Assembly (NCBI GenBank): GCA_035501495.1
Contig: DATJWB010000253.1
Coordinates: forward strand, 5,280 to 69,279
Origin: JAIQFL01 sp035501495
GTDB lineage: Bacteria; Acidobacteriota; Terriglobia; Bryobacterales; Bryobacteraceae
DNA: 64,000 bases
Direction of reading: 5' to 3'
Shown: positions 52,495 to 61,462 of the stretch, in pieces
Layout of the letters: each line of letters starts with the position of its first letter
Numbering within the stretch: position 1 is the stretch's first letter
The notes under the pieces: model-generated
What the model saw: only the letters and a program-made list of their open reading frames with translations
Told to the model about the DNA's origin: nothing
The model's database searches: none
Program-made: the position numbers and the translations under genes

Positions 52495-52941
52495 ATGATC
52501 ACATTGAAGGTGAACGGCAAGGCTCGCCAATTCGACGGCGATCCGGATATGCCCCTCCTCTGGTACCTGCGCGATGTCGCGGGCCTCACCGGGTCGAAAT
52601 TCGGCTGCGGCATGGGCTTGTGCGGCGCCTGCACGGTTCATCAGGATGGGGTGGCCATCCGCTCCTGCGTCACGCCCGTGCGCGCCGTGGTGGGCAAGGA
52701 GATTACGACCATCGAAGGCCTCGGCGAACATCCCCTCCAGCACGCCTGGGCGGAGTTCAACGTGGCCCAGTGCGGCTATTGCCAGGTCGGGCAGATCATG
52801 CAGGCGGCGTCGCTGCTGAAGAAGACGCCCAAGCCCACTGACAAGGACATTGATGCCGCCATGATGGGCAATATTTGCCGCTGCGGCACTTATCAGCGCA
52901 TTCGCGCGGCCATCAAATCGGCAGCCAAGGAGGGGGCATGA
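52495..52941 (+). CDS. 2Fe-2S subunit of IorA-type molybdenum hydroxylase
   Basis: A 148-residue protein, the electron-transfer subunit of the xanthine-dehydrogenase superfamily. FGCGMGLCGACTVHQDG holds the plant-type [2Fe-2S] site, and QCGYCQVGQIM with NICRCGTYQRI the second [2Fe-2S] site. It resembles isoquinoline 1-oxidoreductase alpha (IorA). The start at 52495 follows a GGGGGAT site; upstream in-frame Met codons give unrelated sequence. A TATGCT box stands at 52464-52469. It overlaps the large subunit by 4 bases (ATGA). Confidence 0.92.
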   Translation: MITLKVNGKARQFDGDPDMPLLWYLRDVAGLTGSKFGCGMGLCGACTVHQDGVAIRSCVTPVRAVVGKEITTIEGLGEHPLQHAWAEFNVAQCGYCQVGQIMQAASLLKKTPKPTDKDIDAAMMGNICRCGTYQRIRAAIKSAAKEGA

Positions 52942-55178
52942 ACACCATCCGCAACTTCAGCCGCCGCAGTTTCCTTCGGCAATCCTTCGGCGCGGGTGCT
53001 TTCGTGCTGGGCGCCGGGCTTCTGCCCACGCCGGCCCGGGCCGCTCTGGAGTCCGCGGTTTTTTCACCCAATGTGTTCGTCGGTGTCAAATCGGATGGCA
53101 CGGTGCTCATCGTGGCACACCGCTCGGAAATGGGGACCAGCAGCCGGACCATGGTCCCGCTGATTCTGGCCGACGAGATGGAGGCCGACTGGAAGCGGGT
53201 GCAAATCGAGCAGGCGATCGGCGACCCAAAGTACGGCGAACAGGATACGGATGGGTCGCACTCCATCCGCAGTTTCTTCGGGGTCATGCAGGAATGCGGC
53301 GCTTCGGCGCGCACCATGCTGGAACAGGCGGCGGCGAAGCAGTGGAACGTCCCGATATCGGAGTGTAAGGCCAGCCTGCATCAGGTGATCCACCACCCGA
53401 GCGGGCGGAAATTGGGATATGGCGAGCTCGCGGCCGTGGCCGCCAGGCTCCCCGTGCCCGATAAGACCAGGCTGGTCTTTAAGAAGAAGTCGGATTATCG
53501 TTACATCGGCAAGGACCTGCCGATCTACGACCTCGCTGAGATCACACATGGAAAAGCGGTCTTCGGCATGGACGCCAAGGTCGATGGCATGGTTTACGCG
53601 TCGGTGGAGCATTCGCCGGTGTTCGGCGGCAAGATCAAGTCGATTGACAACAAGGATGCTCTGCAGGTGCGGGGCGTATCACAAACCGTGGTGATCCCCG
53701 ATTTCAAACCTCCGCACGCGTTTCAGGCGTTGGGCGGAGTCGCGGTGATTGCCGACAACACCTGGGCGGCTTTTCAGGGCCGCAAGAAACTGAAGATCGC
53801 CTGGGAAGAAGGCGCCAACGCGAGTTACACCTCGTCCGAATTCAAGAAGAAACTGCAGACCACCGCCCGCCAGCCCGGCAAGGTCGTCCGCAACGTGGGC
53901 AATGTGGACAAGGGATTCGCGGGCGCCGCGAAAACACTGGAAGCGGAGTATTACACACCGCTGCTGGCACACGCGGCCATGGAGCCCGAGGTGGCGGTGG
54001 CCGATTTCCGCAACGGCAAATGTACCTTGTGGGCGCCGGTGCAGAATCCGCAGGCGGTGCAGGATACCGTGGCGGCCGCGCTCGGCATCGACAAAAAGAA
54101 CGTGATCTGCAACGTGACTCTGTTGGGCGGCGGCTTCGGGCGCAAGTCCAAGCCGGACTTCTGCGCGGAAGCCGCCATCCTCTCGAAGCAACTGAACAAG
54201 CCGGTGAAGGTAGTCTGGACCCGCGAGGACAATATCCGCTTCGACTACTACCACACCGTGAACGCCATGTACCTGAAGGCCGGCCTGGATGGCGCGGGTA
54301 GACCGGTTGCGTGGCTCCAGCGCACGGTGTTTCCGTCGATTGATTCCACCTTCAGTGTCGGCGTGAAGTACGGCAGCGCGGGCGAACTGGGCATGGGCTT
54401 CACCGACACGCCCTTCGCCATCGACAACTTCCGCGCCGAGAACGGCGAGGCTGTGAATCATGTCCGCATCGGATGGCTGCGCTCGGTCGCGAATATCTAC
54501 CACGCATTCGCCATCGGCTCGTTCGCCGACGAGTGTGCTCACGCCGCCGGCCGCGACCCCAAAGACTATCTGCTCGGCTTGATCGGGAACCCCCGCATCA
54601 TCGATCTCAAAGCCCAAGGCGTCGATTATCCCAATATGGGGCCGATCGAGACCTACCCGGTCGATGCCGGGCGTTTGCGCAAGGTGGTCGAGACAGTCGC
54701 CGAGAGATCGGGCTGGGGCAAACGTGCGTTGCCCAAGGGACACGGCATGGGAATCGCGGCGCACCGCAGCTTCCTGAGCTACATCGCGACCGTGGTGGAA
54801 GTCGCCGTGAGCGCCGATGGTAAGATCACGATTCCGCGCGTCGATACGGTAGTGGACGCCGGGATGGTCGTGAATCCCGACCGCGTGCGCTCGCAGTTCG
54901 AAGGCGCGGCAGTATTCGGCACGTCGCTCGCGCTCATGGGCGAGATCACCGCGACGGCCGGCAAGATCGACCAGAGCAACTTCCACAACTATCCCGTTGC
55001 GCGTATCAACGAGGCCCCCGCCGAGACGCACGTCTATATTGTCAACACCGATGCGCCGCCCGCCGGTATCGGCGAGCCGGGAGTTCCTCCGTTCGCGCCC
55101 GCGCTGTGCAATGCCTTATTCGCCGCCACCGGAAAGCGAATTCGGGAGCTGCCCATCCGCAACCAGAAGCTGGTCTAA
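52938..55178 (+). CDS. Molybdopterin subunit, IorB-type oxidoreductase
   Basis: A 746-residue protein. The N-terminal twin-arginine signal RRSFLRQS followed by a hydrophobic stretch predicts export by Tat, so the enzyme acts in the periplasm, with IorA carried along. The body matches the beta subunit of isoquinoline 1-oxidoreductase / aldehyde dehydrogenase, including LLGGGFGRKSKPDFCAEAA, and GEPGVPPFAPALCNALFAATGKRI near the C-terminus. It hydroxylates an aromatic or N-heterocyclic substrate, or an aldehyde, with electrons going to a cytochrome. No molybdenum-cofactor insertion or cytochrome gene is adjacent. An acyl-CoA ligase gene follows on the same strand with its own promoter. Confidence 0.92.
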   Translation: MNTIRNFSRRSFLRQSFGAGAFVLGAGLLPTPARAALESAVFSPNVFVGVKSDGTVLIVAHRSEMGTSSRTMVPLILADEMEADWKRVQIEQAIGDPKYGEQDTDGSHSIRSFFGVMQECGASARTMLEQAAAKQWNVPISECKASLHQVIHHPSGRKLGYGELAAVAARLPVPDKTRLVFKKKSDYRYIGKDLPIYDLAEITHGKAVFGMDAKVDGMVYASVEHSPVFGGKIKSIDNKDALQVRGVSQTVVIPDFKPPHAFQALGGVAVIADNTWAAFQGRKKLKIAWEEGANASYTSSEFKKKLQTTARQPGKVVRNVGNVDKGFAGAAKTLEAEYYTPLLAHAAMEPEVAVADFRNGKCTLWAPVQNPQAVQDTVAAALGIDKKNVICNVTLLGGGFGRKSKPDFCAEAAILSKQLNKPVKVVWTREDNIRFDYYHTVNAMYLKAGLDGAGRPVAWLQRTVFPSIDSTFSVGVKYGSAGELGMGFTDTPFAIDNFRAENGEAVNHVRIGWLRSVANIYHAFAIGSFADECAHAAGRDPKDYLLGLIGNPRIIDLKAQGVDYPNMGPIETYPVDAGRLRKVVETVAERSGWGKRALPKGHGMGIAAHRSFLSYIATVVEVAVSADGKITIPRVDTVVDAGMVVNPDRVRSQFEGAAVFGTSLALMGEITATAGKIDQSNFHNYPVARINEAPAETHVYIVNTDAPPAGIGEPGVPPFAPALCNALFAATGKRIRELPIRNQKLV

Positions 55179-55215
55179 CGTTTTGAGGTGACCAAAGGGG
55201 AGTGGCGTGATCTCG

Positions 55216-55224
55216 TGATATACT
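55216..55224 (+). promoter_or_regulatory. Extended -10 of the acyl-CoA ligase gene
   Basis: TGA followed by TATACT (hexamer 55219-55224) is an extended -10, ending 15 bases before the ATG at 55240. No -35 box is seen. Confidence 0.5.
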
Positions 55225-55239
55225 TTGCGCATTTCCCGA

Positions 55240-56799
55240 ATGATTCACGATCATTTAGACCGGCTTGCTGACGCCAATCCGCAGTGCGAATTTGCCATTC
55301 ACCGGGAGCGTTGTGTCCGTGCCCGGGAAGCGGCACGGTTCGTAAACCGGCTCGCGAATGGTCTCCTGACCGAAGGAATCCAGGTGGGTGATCGCGTCGC
55401 CATCCTCTCCCGGAACAGTATCGAATACGCCCTCCTCTTCTTTGCGATTTCCAAGGCGGGCGCAGTGGCAGTGCCATTGAACTTCCGCCTGGCTCCTCCG
55501 GAGTGGAACTTCATCCTGAACGACTCTGCTGCCGTTTTGCTGTTCGCCTCCCCGGAATTTGTGCCAGACGTGGATGCGATTCGCCAGGAACTCCGGGGCA
55601 TCCGGCGTTTCGTGGCGATCGGCGAAGCCGCGCCCTCCGGATGGGAATCGTGGCCGGACGCTCTGCTCGCCGGCTCTGATCTCGCTCCCGTCATCGAATA
55701 TGGAAGCGATCCGGACGTGCTGCAGATGTACACCAGTGGCACGACGGGGTTGCCAAAAGGGGCGGTTCTGACTCACAGAGGATGGGAAGCCGCTACCGGC
55801 GCCAGTGAGACGCTATTTCGTTCCGCGCCGGGTGAGCGGGTTCTGCTGGTTCTACCGATGTTTCATATCTTCGGCGCGGCGGTTACCTGCGTCAACGCAC
55901 GCTGGGGCAGTTGCCTCTACGTGCTGGACGAATTCAATCCGGCAGAAACTGTACGGGCGCTGGATGAAGAGCGCATTGGGATTGCGCCACTGGTTCCCGC
56001 GATGATTCAAGCCTGCCTCATGCCGGCTGCGGGCGCCGCGGGACGGAGCTTCGCTAACTTGCGCCAGATCATTTACGGCGCCTCACCGATTGCCGAGATG
56101 ACCCTAAGGCGCGCCGTCGAAACATTCGGCTGCGGCTTCCTGCAACTGTATGGCCTTACCGAGTATTCGCCGGTCACCGCATTGACGGAGCAAGACCACC
56201 TTCGGGCGCTGAATGAGAAGACGGAGTTGCTTTTGTCGGCAGGCCGAGCCGTGGCAGGTGTGGAACTCCAGGTGGTCGATCTGCACGGCGAAGTTGTGCC
56301 TCCAGGGCAGGCGGGCGAGATCATGGCACGTGGAGTTTATCGCATGCGGGGCTACTGGAAGCAGCCACAAGCGACTGCCGATACCCTGTGCGATGGCTGG
56401 TTGCATACCGGCGATGTAGGTTACCTGGACGAAGACGGCTATCTCTACATTCAAGACCGTATGAAGGACACGATTGTCTCGGGTGGCGAGAACATTTATC
56501 CGCGGGAAGTGGAAGCGGCCCTGACCAGGCTGCCCGAGGTCGCCGACGTGGCGGTCATCGGAGTCCCTCATGACCGTTGGGGGGAGTGCGTGAAAGCCGT
56601 GATCGTCTTACGGCAGGGAGCGACGCTCACAGAGGATCAAGCTATAGCTTTTTGCCGTACCCGGATTGCGTCCTACAAAGTACCCTACTCGGTGGATTTC
56701 GTCGAAGGGCTGCCCAGAACTGCCAGCGGTAAGGTGTTGAAGCGTCAATTACGCGAACCTTATTGGAAAGGGCGGGAACGGCGAGTTGCCGGTGCTTAG
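55240..56799 (+). CDS. AMP-dependent acyl-CoA synthetase/ligase
   Basis: A 519-residue acyl-activating enzyme. ATP/AMP motifs are intact: YTSGTTGLPKGAVLTHRGWE (P-loop), YGLTEYSPVT, GWLHTGDVGYLDEDGYLYIQDRMKD and the C-terminal lysine in PRTASGKVLKRQLRE. It activates a carboxylic acid (fatty or aromatic) as an acyl-adenylate and thioester. Start: the ATG at 55240 opens with MIHDHLDRLADANPQC; a TTG 15 bases upstream is an alternative. It could act with the hydroxylase upstream in degrading aromatics, which is an inference from order only. Confidence 0.92.
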   Translation: MIHDHLDRLADANPQCEFAIHRERCVRAREAARFVNRLANGLLTEGIQVGDRVAILSRNSIEYALLFFAISKAGAVAVPLNFRLAPPEWNFILNDSAAVLLFASPEFVPDVDAIRQELRGIRRFVAIGEAAPSGWESWPDALLAGSDLAPVIEYGSDPDVLQMYTSGTTGLPKGAVLTHRGWEAATGASETLFRSAPGERVLLVLPMFHIFGAAVTCVNARWGSCLYVLDEFNPAETVRALDEERIGIAPLVPAMIQACLMPAAGAAGRSFANLRQIIYGASPIAEMTLRRAVETFGCGFLQLYGLTEYSPVTALTEQDHLRALNEKTELLLSAGRAVAGVELQVVDLHGEVVPPGQAGEIMARGVYRMRGYWKQPQATADTLCDGWLHTGDVGYLDEDGYLYIQDRMKDTIVSGGENIYPREVEAALTRLPEVADVAVIGVPHDRWGECVKAVIVLRQGATLTEDQAIAFCRTRIASYKVPYSVDFVEGLPRTASGKVLKRQLREPYWKGRERRVAGA

Positions 56800-56841
56800 C
56801 CGAATCCGCGGAGAATGCCGGACGCCACACTCGTCCTTTGT

Positions 56842-57570
56842 TTAATCGCTGTTTGACGATTGCTTTCCCGGCGGGACGAGCGCCGCGCCCGAAATCCGGC
56901 CCGGGCCCGACTCCTGTAAGAACACGACGATGCGCTGTGCTCCCGCCGTGCGGGGCAATTCGAGCACCCGGCTGAAACTCGCGCCGCGCTTGACCGATCC
57001 GACTTTCTGCAGGCTCCTTACGACGGCCACATGGTGCAGGTGCCGTCCGCTGTTTTCGCCGGCGGAGACCTGAGATTCGTCGCTCTCATCGGCTAATGCG
57101 AGGTAAAGGTCTGCGGTGGCCGTCGGGCCATCTACCTCGATCTTCACCCCTTCATCCACCCTCGAGACTCGGATGTCTGCTTTCTTCTTGCGGACCGCCT
57201 TGGCAATCGCGTCGGCCGCCCTTCGGCCATCGCTGCCGTTGAATTCTGCCTCCCCATCCACCACCATCTCTGGCGTGTAAACGCTATCGAGGCTGAAGAT
57301 CCGGCCGTATGCCTGCTGGCGTGCCGTAAAGGCTGCCGACGAGTAGGGATCCTTCCATCCGAGCTGGTTCCAGTAATCCACGTGCTCGCTCAAAACGATC
57401 GCCTGCGGGTCTAGCTTTTCGAGGAGCCGGTCCGCGGGTGGACAACTCGAGCATCCTTCCGAGGTGAACAGCTCGACGATCACAGGAGCCCGGGATTGTC
57501 CGAAGCCGGCCGTCGCCAGGAGGCCCGGCCAGAAACCCACCATCAGGATCCCGGAGTGCAGACACCTCAT
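56842..57570 (-). CDS. DUF1223 thioredoxin-like secreted protein
   Basis: A 242-residue protein. The signal peptide (MRCLHSGILMVGFWPGLLATAGFG) is followed by VIVELFTSEGCSSCPPADRLLEKL, the DUF1223 opening with a CxxC pair, and by VDYWNQLGWKDPYSSAAFTARQQAY, YTPEMVVDGEAEFNGSDGRRA. The thioredoxin-like fold and CxxC suggest redox activity in the periplasm. The start is either ATG at 57570 or GTG at 57585; a TATACT box 6 bases before 57570 favours leaderless translation from it. Confidence 0.85.
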   Translation of the reverse strand: MRCLHSGILMVGFWPGLLATAGFGQSRAPVIVELFTSEGCSSCPPADRLLEKLDPQAIVLSEHVDYWNQLGWKDPYSSAAFTARQQAYGRIFSLDSVYTPEMVVDGEAEFNGSDGRRAADAIAKAVRKKKADIRVSRVDEGVKIEVDGPTATADLYLALADESDESQVSAGENSGRHLHHVAVVRSLQKVGSVKRGASFSRVLELPRTAGAQRIVVFLQESGPGRISGAALVPPGKQSSNSD

Positions 57571-57576
57571 GTGGGA

Positions 57577-57582
57577 AGTATA
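57577..57582 (-). promoter_or_regulatory. -10 box of the DUF1223 gene
   Basis: TATACT on the minus strand ends 6 bases before the ATG at 57570, so transcription should begin at the start codon. Confidence 0.5.
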
Positions 57583-57648
57583 CACATTCGGAACGGTCAG
57601 GAAAAAGGGAGAGGTACCAGGGCCCGTGAGAGGAGATCTTGACGGCAG

Positions 57649-57831
57649 CTAGTGCTTGACCACTTTGGGCCGCGGGGCCTTACGTCCCTTGACCATCCTG
57701 GAGTTGCCTTTGCGCACCACCGCTTTCCGCGCGCTCCTGTGAACCACCGCCCTCTTGGCGGTGCTCGCTTCGGCCAAACCAGCTGCGCCCGAAGCCAGCG
57801 CGAGGACCAATGCCAACGTACGGATTCGCAT
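57649..57831 (-). CDS. Small secreted basic protein
   Basis: A 60-residue protein. A signal peptide (MRIRTLALVLALASGAAGLAEA) is followed by a Lys/Arg-rich tail (KRAVVHRSARKAVVRKGNSRMVKGRKAPRPKVVKH) with no other motif. Such short basic exported proteins are common in Acidobacteria and may bind cell-wall polymer or nucleic acid. AAAGAAAG precedes the ATG and TAAGAT lies upstream. It lies between the DUF1223 and rhomboid genes, all on the minus strand. Confidence 0.6.
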   Translation of the reverse strand: MRIRTLALVLALASGAAGLAEASTAKRAVVHRSARKAVVRKGNSRMVKGRKAPRPKVVKH

Positions 57832-57843
57832 ACTTTCTTTATC

Positions 57844-58674
57844 TTATTGCGAATTGTGGGAAAACCACAAGTACAACATTAGAAAACTCGCGGCCGTAAG
57901 CAGAAGGCAGCAGGAGGCCGAGATTCGCCAAAGCATCTCCGTGGAAGAGCTGGCGTAGCGGCGCTCTCCGGCCAGATAGCCCACGGCAAAGCCCCCAGCC
58001 AGCCCGCCGACGTGGGCAGCCAAATCCACGCCTAAGCCGGGTATCAGGCTGAACAGTAAGATGTAGATAACCCAGCGGATGTACACAGAACGGATGGCCG
58101 CTCCCACACTCGTTCGGTCGCGAAGTCCCAGAGCGATCATAGCCCCAATCAGGCCGCAAAGTGCCGCGGATGCCCCAATCGACGGACCGGGGTTGAAGAT
58201 CGAGCTTAGGTAAAAACCCGACACAGTAGAAATGAAATAGATCGTCAGCATCCGGCTGGCGCCGTAAAATTCTTCTACCTGGGGCCCCAGGTCGAACAGA
58301 ACCCAGGAATTCATCAGGATATGGAGCAGCCCGCCGTGCAGAAACCCGGCCGTAACCAGCCGCCACCACTCGCCATAATCGTGAATCGCCTGACTATCCA
58401 TTCCTCCGAACATGATGAGCGTTTGCGTGTCGAGGCCCATGGCGCTTCCGCGTCCGGAATTCATGCTGTAAATCGACGTGGCGGCGTAGAGGCCAAAATT
58501 GATGATCAGGATGATGACCGTGTTGAAGCGGATCTGAGGGATGATGCCGCTGATCGCCGAGCTGCTGCGCTCATCCACCCCGCGCCGGCCGACGGTTTCG
58601 TGGCAGTAGGGGCAGGTCCGGTCGCTGGTGGTGATGAATGCCCGGCAATGCGGGCACATGCGGCGCTTGTCCAT
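57844..58674 (-). CDS. Rhomboid-family intramembrane serine protease with zinc ribbon
   Basis: A 276-residue protein. The N-terminus has CPHC (7-10) and CPYC (21-24), a zinc ribbon. The rhomboid domain begins near 50: WWRLVTAGFLHGGLLHILMN with His118 and Asn122, the catalytic GASAALCG with Ser169, and HVGGLAGG with His221; six helices are visible. It cleaves membrane-spanning substrates. The ATG at 58674 opens the zinc ribbon; an extended -10 (TGT-TAGAAT) lies 8 bases ahead. A TTG 18 bases further upstream is less likely. Confidence 0.93.
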   Translation of the reverse strand: MDKRRMCPHCRAFITTSDRTCPYCHETVGRRGVDERSSSAISGIIPQIRFNTVIILIINFGLYAATSIYSMNSGRGSAMGLDTQTLIMFGGMDSQAIHDYGEWWRLVTAGFLHGGLLHILMNSWVLFDLGPQVEEFYGASRMLTIYFISTVSGFYLSSIFNPGPSIGASAALCGLIGAMIALGLRDRTSVGAAIRSVYIRWVIYILLFSLIPGLGVDLAAHVGGLAGGFAVGYLAGERRYASSSTEMLWRISASCCLLLTAASFLMLYLWFSHNSQ

Positions 58675-58682
58675 CAGCACCC

Positions 58683-58691
58683 ATTCTAACA
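58683..58691 (-). promoter_or_regulatory. Extended -10 of the rhomboid gene
   Basis: On the minus strand TGT is followed by TAGAAT (58688 to 58683), ending 8 bases before the ATG at 58674. The transcript would be leaderless or nearly so. Confidence 0.55.
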
Positions 58692-58754
58692 ACCCGCCTG
58701 ATTTGGCCCGGGTACGATGGGGGCGAACCTGCGCGGTCCGCCCAACTTCACTCG

Positions 58755-60047
58755 TTATTTCGTGCCCTTCGGCTCTTGCCGGGTGATGCCGCCGCCGCCG
58801 TTGGGCACGGCCAGGTTCAAGTTCAAGTCCTGAGCGGCCTTGATCGCCATCAGGTTAATCATGTCCATGGCGCCGTTGCCTTGATGCCCGTTGGGCCCGG
58901 TTCCGGCCATCACCACGCCGGGCACCCAGTTCCCCTGATAGCCCTTGACGGCATCGAATGCATCGTGCATGACGGTCTTGTAAACCTCCAGCTTCATTTC
59001 CAGCGCGCCGTCGGCCTGCATGATGGCCCGCCGCTTGGCAGCTTCGCCCTCGCCTTGCAACTCGAGTTCTCTCTTGCGGAGTTCGGCCGTCTGCACGTCG
59101 AGAGCCGCAACCGCCTTGCGCGCTTCGGCTTCCGTGACGAGCTTCGCCTTGATCACTTCCTGGTCCCACTTCGCTTTGGCGGCCTCAGCCTCGCCGTTCT
59201 TCGCCGCCGTGAGAGCGGTCTGTTCCGCGCGCTTCGATTCGGCAATCGAGGTCTGCACCTGCATGATCATGTCCTGCTGCTGCTTGATCTGCGCCTCGAC
59301 CGTGGGATCGTATTTCACTTCGTTGATCGCCAGGTTGAAAGTCTTGATCGCAAACTCCTCTAACGGCGAGCGGTCCTGCCGCGCATACTGGCCGTTGGGC
59401 TCCTGAATCAGCTTTACGATCGAGACCGTCTTGTCCTGCCCCGTGATCGGGTCCTTCTGCTTTTCCTGGATGATCTCGGTACGGTAAACGCCGTGCGCGA
59501 TCTGGTCGTCGATCAGGCTGATCAAGTCGTTGCGCCGCTCGGCATAGGATTCCTTGGAAGACATCAACGGGCCGGTCATGTACACGGATTTCTCAACGAC
59601 CGTCCGCACCAACTGCTGTTCGATCGCCAACTGCGATCCGTACAGAGTGTGCAGCTTGATGGCATCGCGCTCCGCGGTCGGCATTTCCCAGGCGATCGAT
59701 CCCGAAACCCGCGCGTGCCCGCCATCGTTGAATCGGACCGATATGGACTGGTCCTCCGTCCTGCCCTGGTCTTTCGCGGAGGAGAACCAGAACTGGGAAC
59801 GCTTCTGATATTTGGTCACCGTGCCGAACCATTGCGCGTAGTACCCGGGCTGGCTGCATACCTTGAGCGTTCCGCTGGGATACTGGATCACCATCACGTC
59901 CTTGGCGTCGAGGTGCACCACCACGTTCGACAGGCCCACCAGGCACAGGATCAGCACCACTACGGTCACGGCGCCAACTGCCAGGCGGGTGAAGTTAACG
60001 GGCCTTCCGGAAGAGCCCGCACTCGTCGTGTCTAATATGGACCGCAT
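58755..60047 (-). CDS. SPFH/Band 7 membrane protein
   Basis: A 430-residue protein. One helix at about 22-44 is followed by a Band 7 domain (about 45-230) and a long coiled coil (about 235-360, Ala/Glu/Lys-rich, with KAKWDQEVIKAKLVTEAEARKAVAALDVQTAELRKRELELQGEGEAAKRRA). The C-terminus is Gly/Asn-rich. Prohibitin/stomatin-like proteins of this shape form ring cages and organise membrane microdomains or proteases. It starts one base after the stop of the small coiled-coil membrane protein at 60049-60381, so the two are an operon and probably form one complex. Confidence 0.88.
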   Translation of the reverse strand: MRSILDTTSAGSSGRPVNFTRLAVGAVTVVVLILCLVGLSNVVVHLDAKDVMVIQYPSGTLKVCSQPGYYAQWFGTVTKYQKRSQFWFSSAKDQGRTEDQSISVRFNDGGHARVSGSIAWEMPTAERDAIKLHTLYGSQLAIEQQLVRTVVEKSVYMTGPLMSSKESYAERRNDLISLIDDQIAHGVYRTEIIQEKQKDPITGQDKTVSIVKLIQEPNGQYARQDRSPLEEFAIKTFNLAINEVKYDPTVEAQIKQQQDMIMQVQTSIAESKRAEQTALTAAKNGEAEAAKAKWDQEVIKAKLVTEAEARKAVAALDVQTAELRKRELELQGEGEAAKRRAIMQADGALEMKLEVYKTVMHDAFDAVKGYQGNWVPGVVMAGTGPNGHQGNGAMDMINLMAIKAAQDLNLNLAVPNGGGGITRQEPKGTK

Positions 60048-60048
60048 T

Positions 60049-60381
60049 TCATCGCTCCTTTTCTGAAATGTCCTTACGCCGGTTCACGTCGCGCTCGCCC
60101 TCCTCTACCGGAGGCGAGGCCAGGCCGCCGAGCGACTCCATCTGCTCCATCTGGCGCCGGAACAGCTCGTTCTGGTGTTCCGTGAGCTGCTTTTCGAGCT
60201 CCATCTCCGCCATGCGGCGCTTGGTCTCGTCGAGCTGCTGTTTGAGCCACTTCTCCCTCTGGTAGTTCCTACGAAAAGAAATGAACAGCGGTTTGTTCTG
60301 AATGAGGGGTATCAAAATCTGCGTCAGCGCCACCGCACAGAACAGAATCGATACCAGGATGACAAATGCATCAGCCAGCAT
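60049..60381 (-). CDS. Small membrane coiled-coil partner of the SPFH protein
   Basis: A 110-residue protein. One helix (about 5-27) is followed by a Lys/Glu/Arg/Met/Gln-rich segment (about 35-90) with heptad pattern REKWLKQQLDETKRRMAEMELEKQLTEHQNELFRRQMEQMESL, a coiled coil. It has no known family. Immediately upstream of the SPFH gene, with one base between, it is likely to be its membrane-anchored partner. The divergent upstream region contains the palindrome TTGATATCAA. Confidence 0.75.
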   Translation of the reverse strand: MLADAFVILVSILFCAVALTQILIPLIQNKPLFISFRRNYQREKWLKQQLDETKRRMAEMELEKQLTEHQNELFRRQMEQMESLGGLASPPVEEGERDVNRRKDISEKER

Positions 60382-60627
60382 ATACTTCCGTTAGCCGGCC
60401 CGACTATTACCTTTGATATCAATAACTTCCCTGCAAGCTGCCATGCCGGGCGGCGACCACCCCTCAGAGTAGCAATTATTGGATCCGGAGGTGCGAATTT
60501 CGGATGCGCGGCCGGATCCCCGAGGGTACTACGGTGGGAAGGAGGCCCCGAAATAGTACGCAACTTCCAGCGGCGCCTGCGCCCTCCGGCGACCTATGCT
60601 TCGTATCACTAGCACAGAGGAGGGCAC
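60382..60627. other. Divergent promoter region
   Basis: About 245 bases between the SPFH operon and the DUF5995-like gene. It contains the perfect 10-base palindrome TTGATATCAA at 60413-60422, 32 bases from the start of the minus-strand operon, and no gene. No strong -35/-10 pair was found for either side. Confidence 0.45.
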
Positions 60628-61443
60628 ATGGGGAAACCGGCAATGCCGACCAAAGGCAATTACACGACCGAACTCAACGAGGCACAAGAGACTCTGACAA
60701 AGGGCCAGCAGGTGCGGGACAGCATCATCGGACCGAAGGCGCAGTCCGACCTGGCTTACTGGTTCGCGGAACTCTATAACTACATCACCACCTATGAGAT
60801 TAAAGACCGGGGGGTCTTCGAACACCCTTATTTTGTGATGCATTTCATCCCCATCTTCTACGACATGTACGCTGCCGCGGCGGAAAGCTACAGGAGACAG
60901 AACGACCCCGCGGGCGAGGCTCTCCGGGCCACCGCCGCGGGCATGGTGAAGAACATGATGCCTCTCGGCGGTGTCCTGGCTCAACAAATGACCACGATCC
61001 CGCCCATCGCCACCAACTGGCAAGCCCATTTCTCGATCGCCTCCACCCCAGCCGATCCCACCAAGAACTTGATGCTGTGGGGGACGGGTGTTACCCAAGC
61101 GATCGTGTCCGGTGTGTCGGCCCACATCAACGGCGACATGGCCAACGCGCTCGTCGAGGCATGGAAGACCTTTGACGCAAAATATTCCGGAGTGCCCAAG
61201 CTCGATGCCTTTCATGGCGACTTCTTCGAGAGAAACAAACCAATCTTCGTCAAAGTCCGCACCGACCTGATCAACGAGGTAGTGAACCGTGGGACCGGCT
61301 TGGCAACGATGATGCGAGGTACCGTCAACCCCACCTTTGCCTCCGACATGGCCGACAAACTGAACTTGGGTCTCAAGGTGGACGACATCTACAAGTGGCG
61401 CGAAGACGCCTGGCAAAACGCCAAGAAGGCTCTGAAGCAGTAA
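60628..61443 (+). CDS. DUF5995-like protein
   Basis: A 271-residue soluble protein, mostly helical. The segments LAYWFAELYNYITTYEIKDRGVFEHPYFVMHFIPIFYDMY and the motif VSAHINGDMANALVEAW resemble the DUF5995 family (its conserved HINxDxxxAL), whose function is unknown. GAGGAGGG stands 4 bases before the ATG. It has no signal peptide. The next gene on the same strand is a lipoprotein; a TATCGATA palindrome lies between them. Confidence 0.55.
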   Translation: MGKPAMPTKGNYTTELNEAQETLTKGQQVRDSIIGPKAQSDLAYWFAELYNYITTYEIKDRGVFEHPYFVMHFIPIFYDMYAAAAESYRRQNDPAGEALRATAAGMVKNMMPLGGVLAQQMTTIPPIATNWQAHFSIASTPADPTKNLMLWGTGVTQAIVSGVSAHINGDMANALVEAWKTFDAKYSGVPKLDAFHGDFFERNKPIFVKVRTDLINEVVNRGTGLATMMRGTVNPTFASDMADKLNLGLKVDDIYKWREDAWQNAKKALKQ

Positions 61444-61462
61444 CCGGGCTACGGGATAGTCC

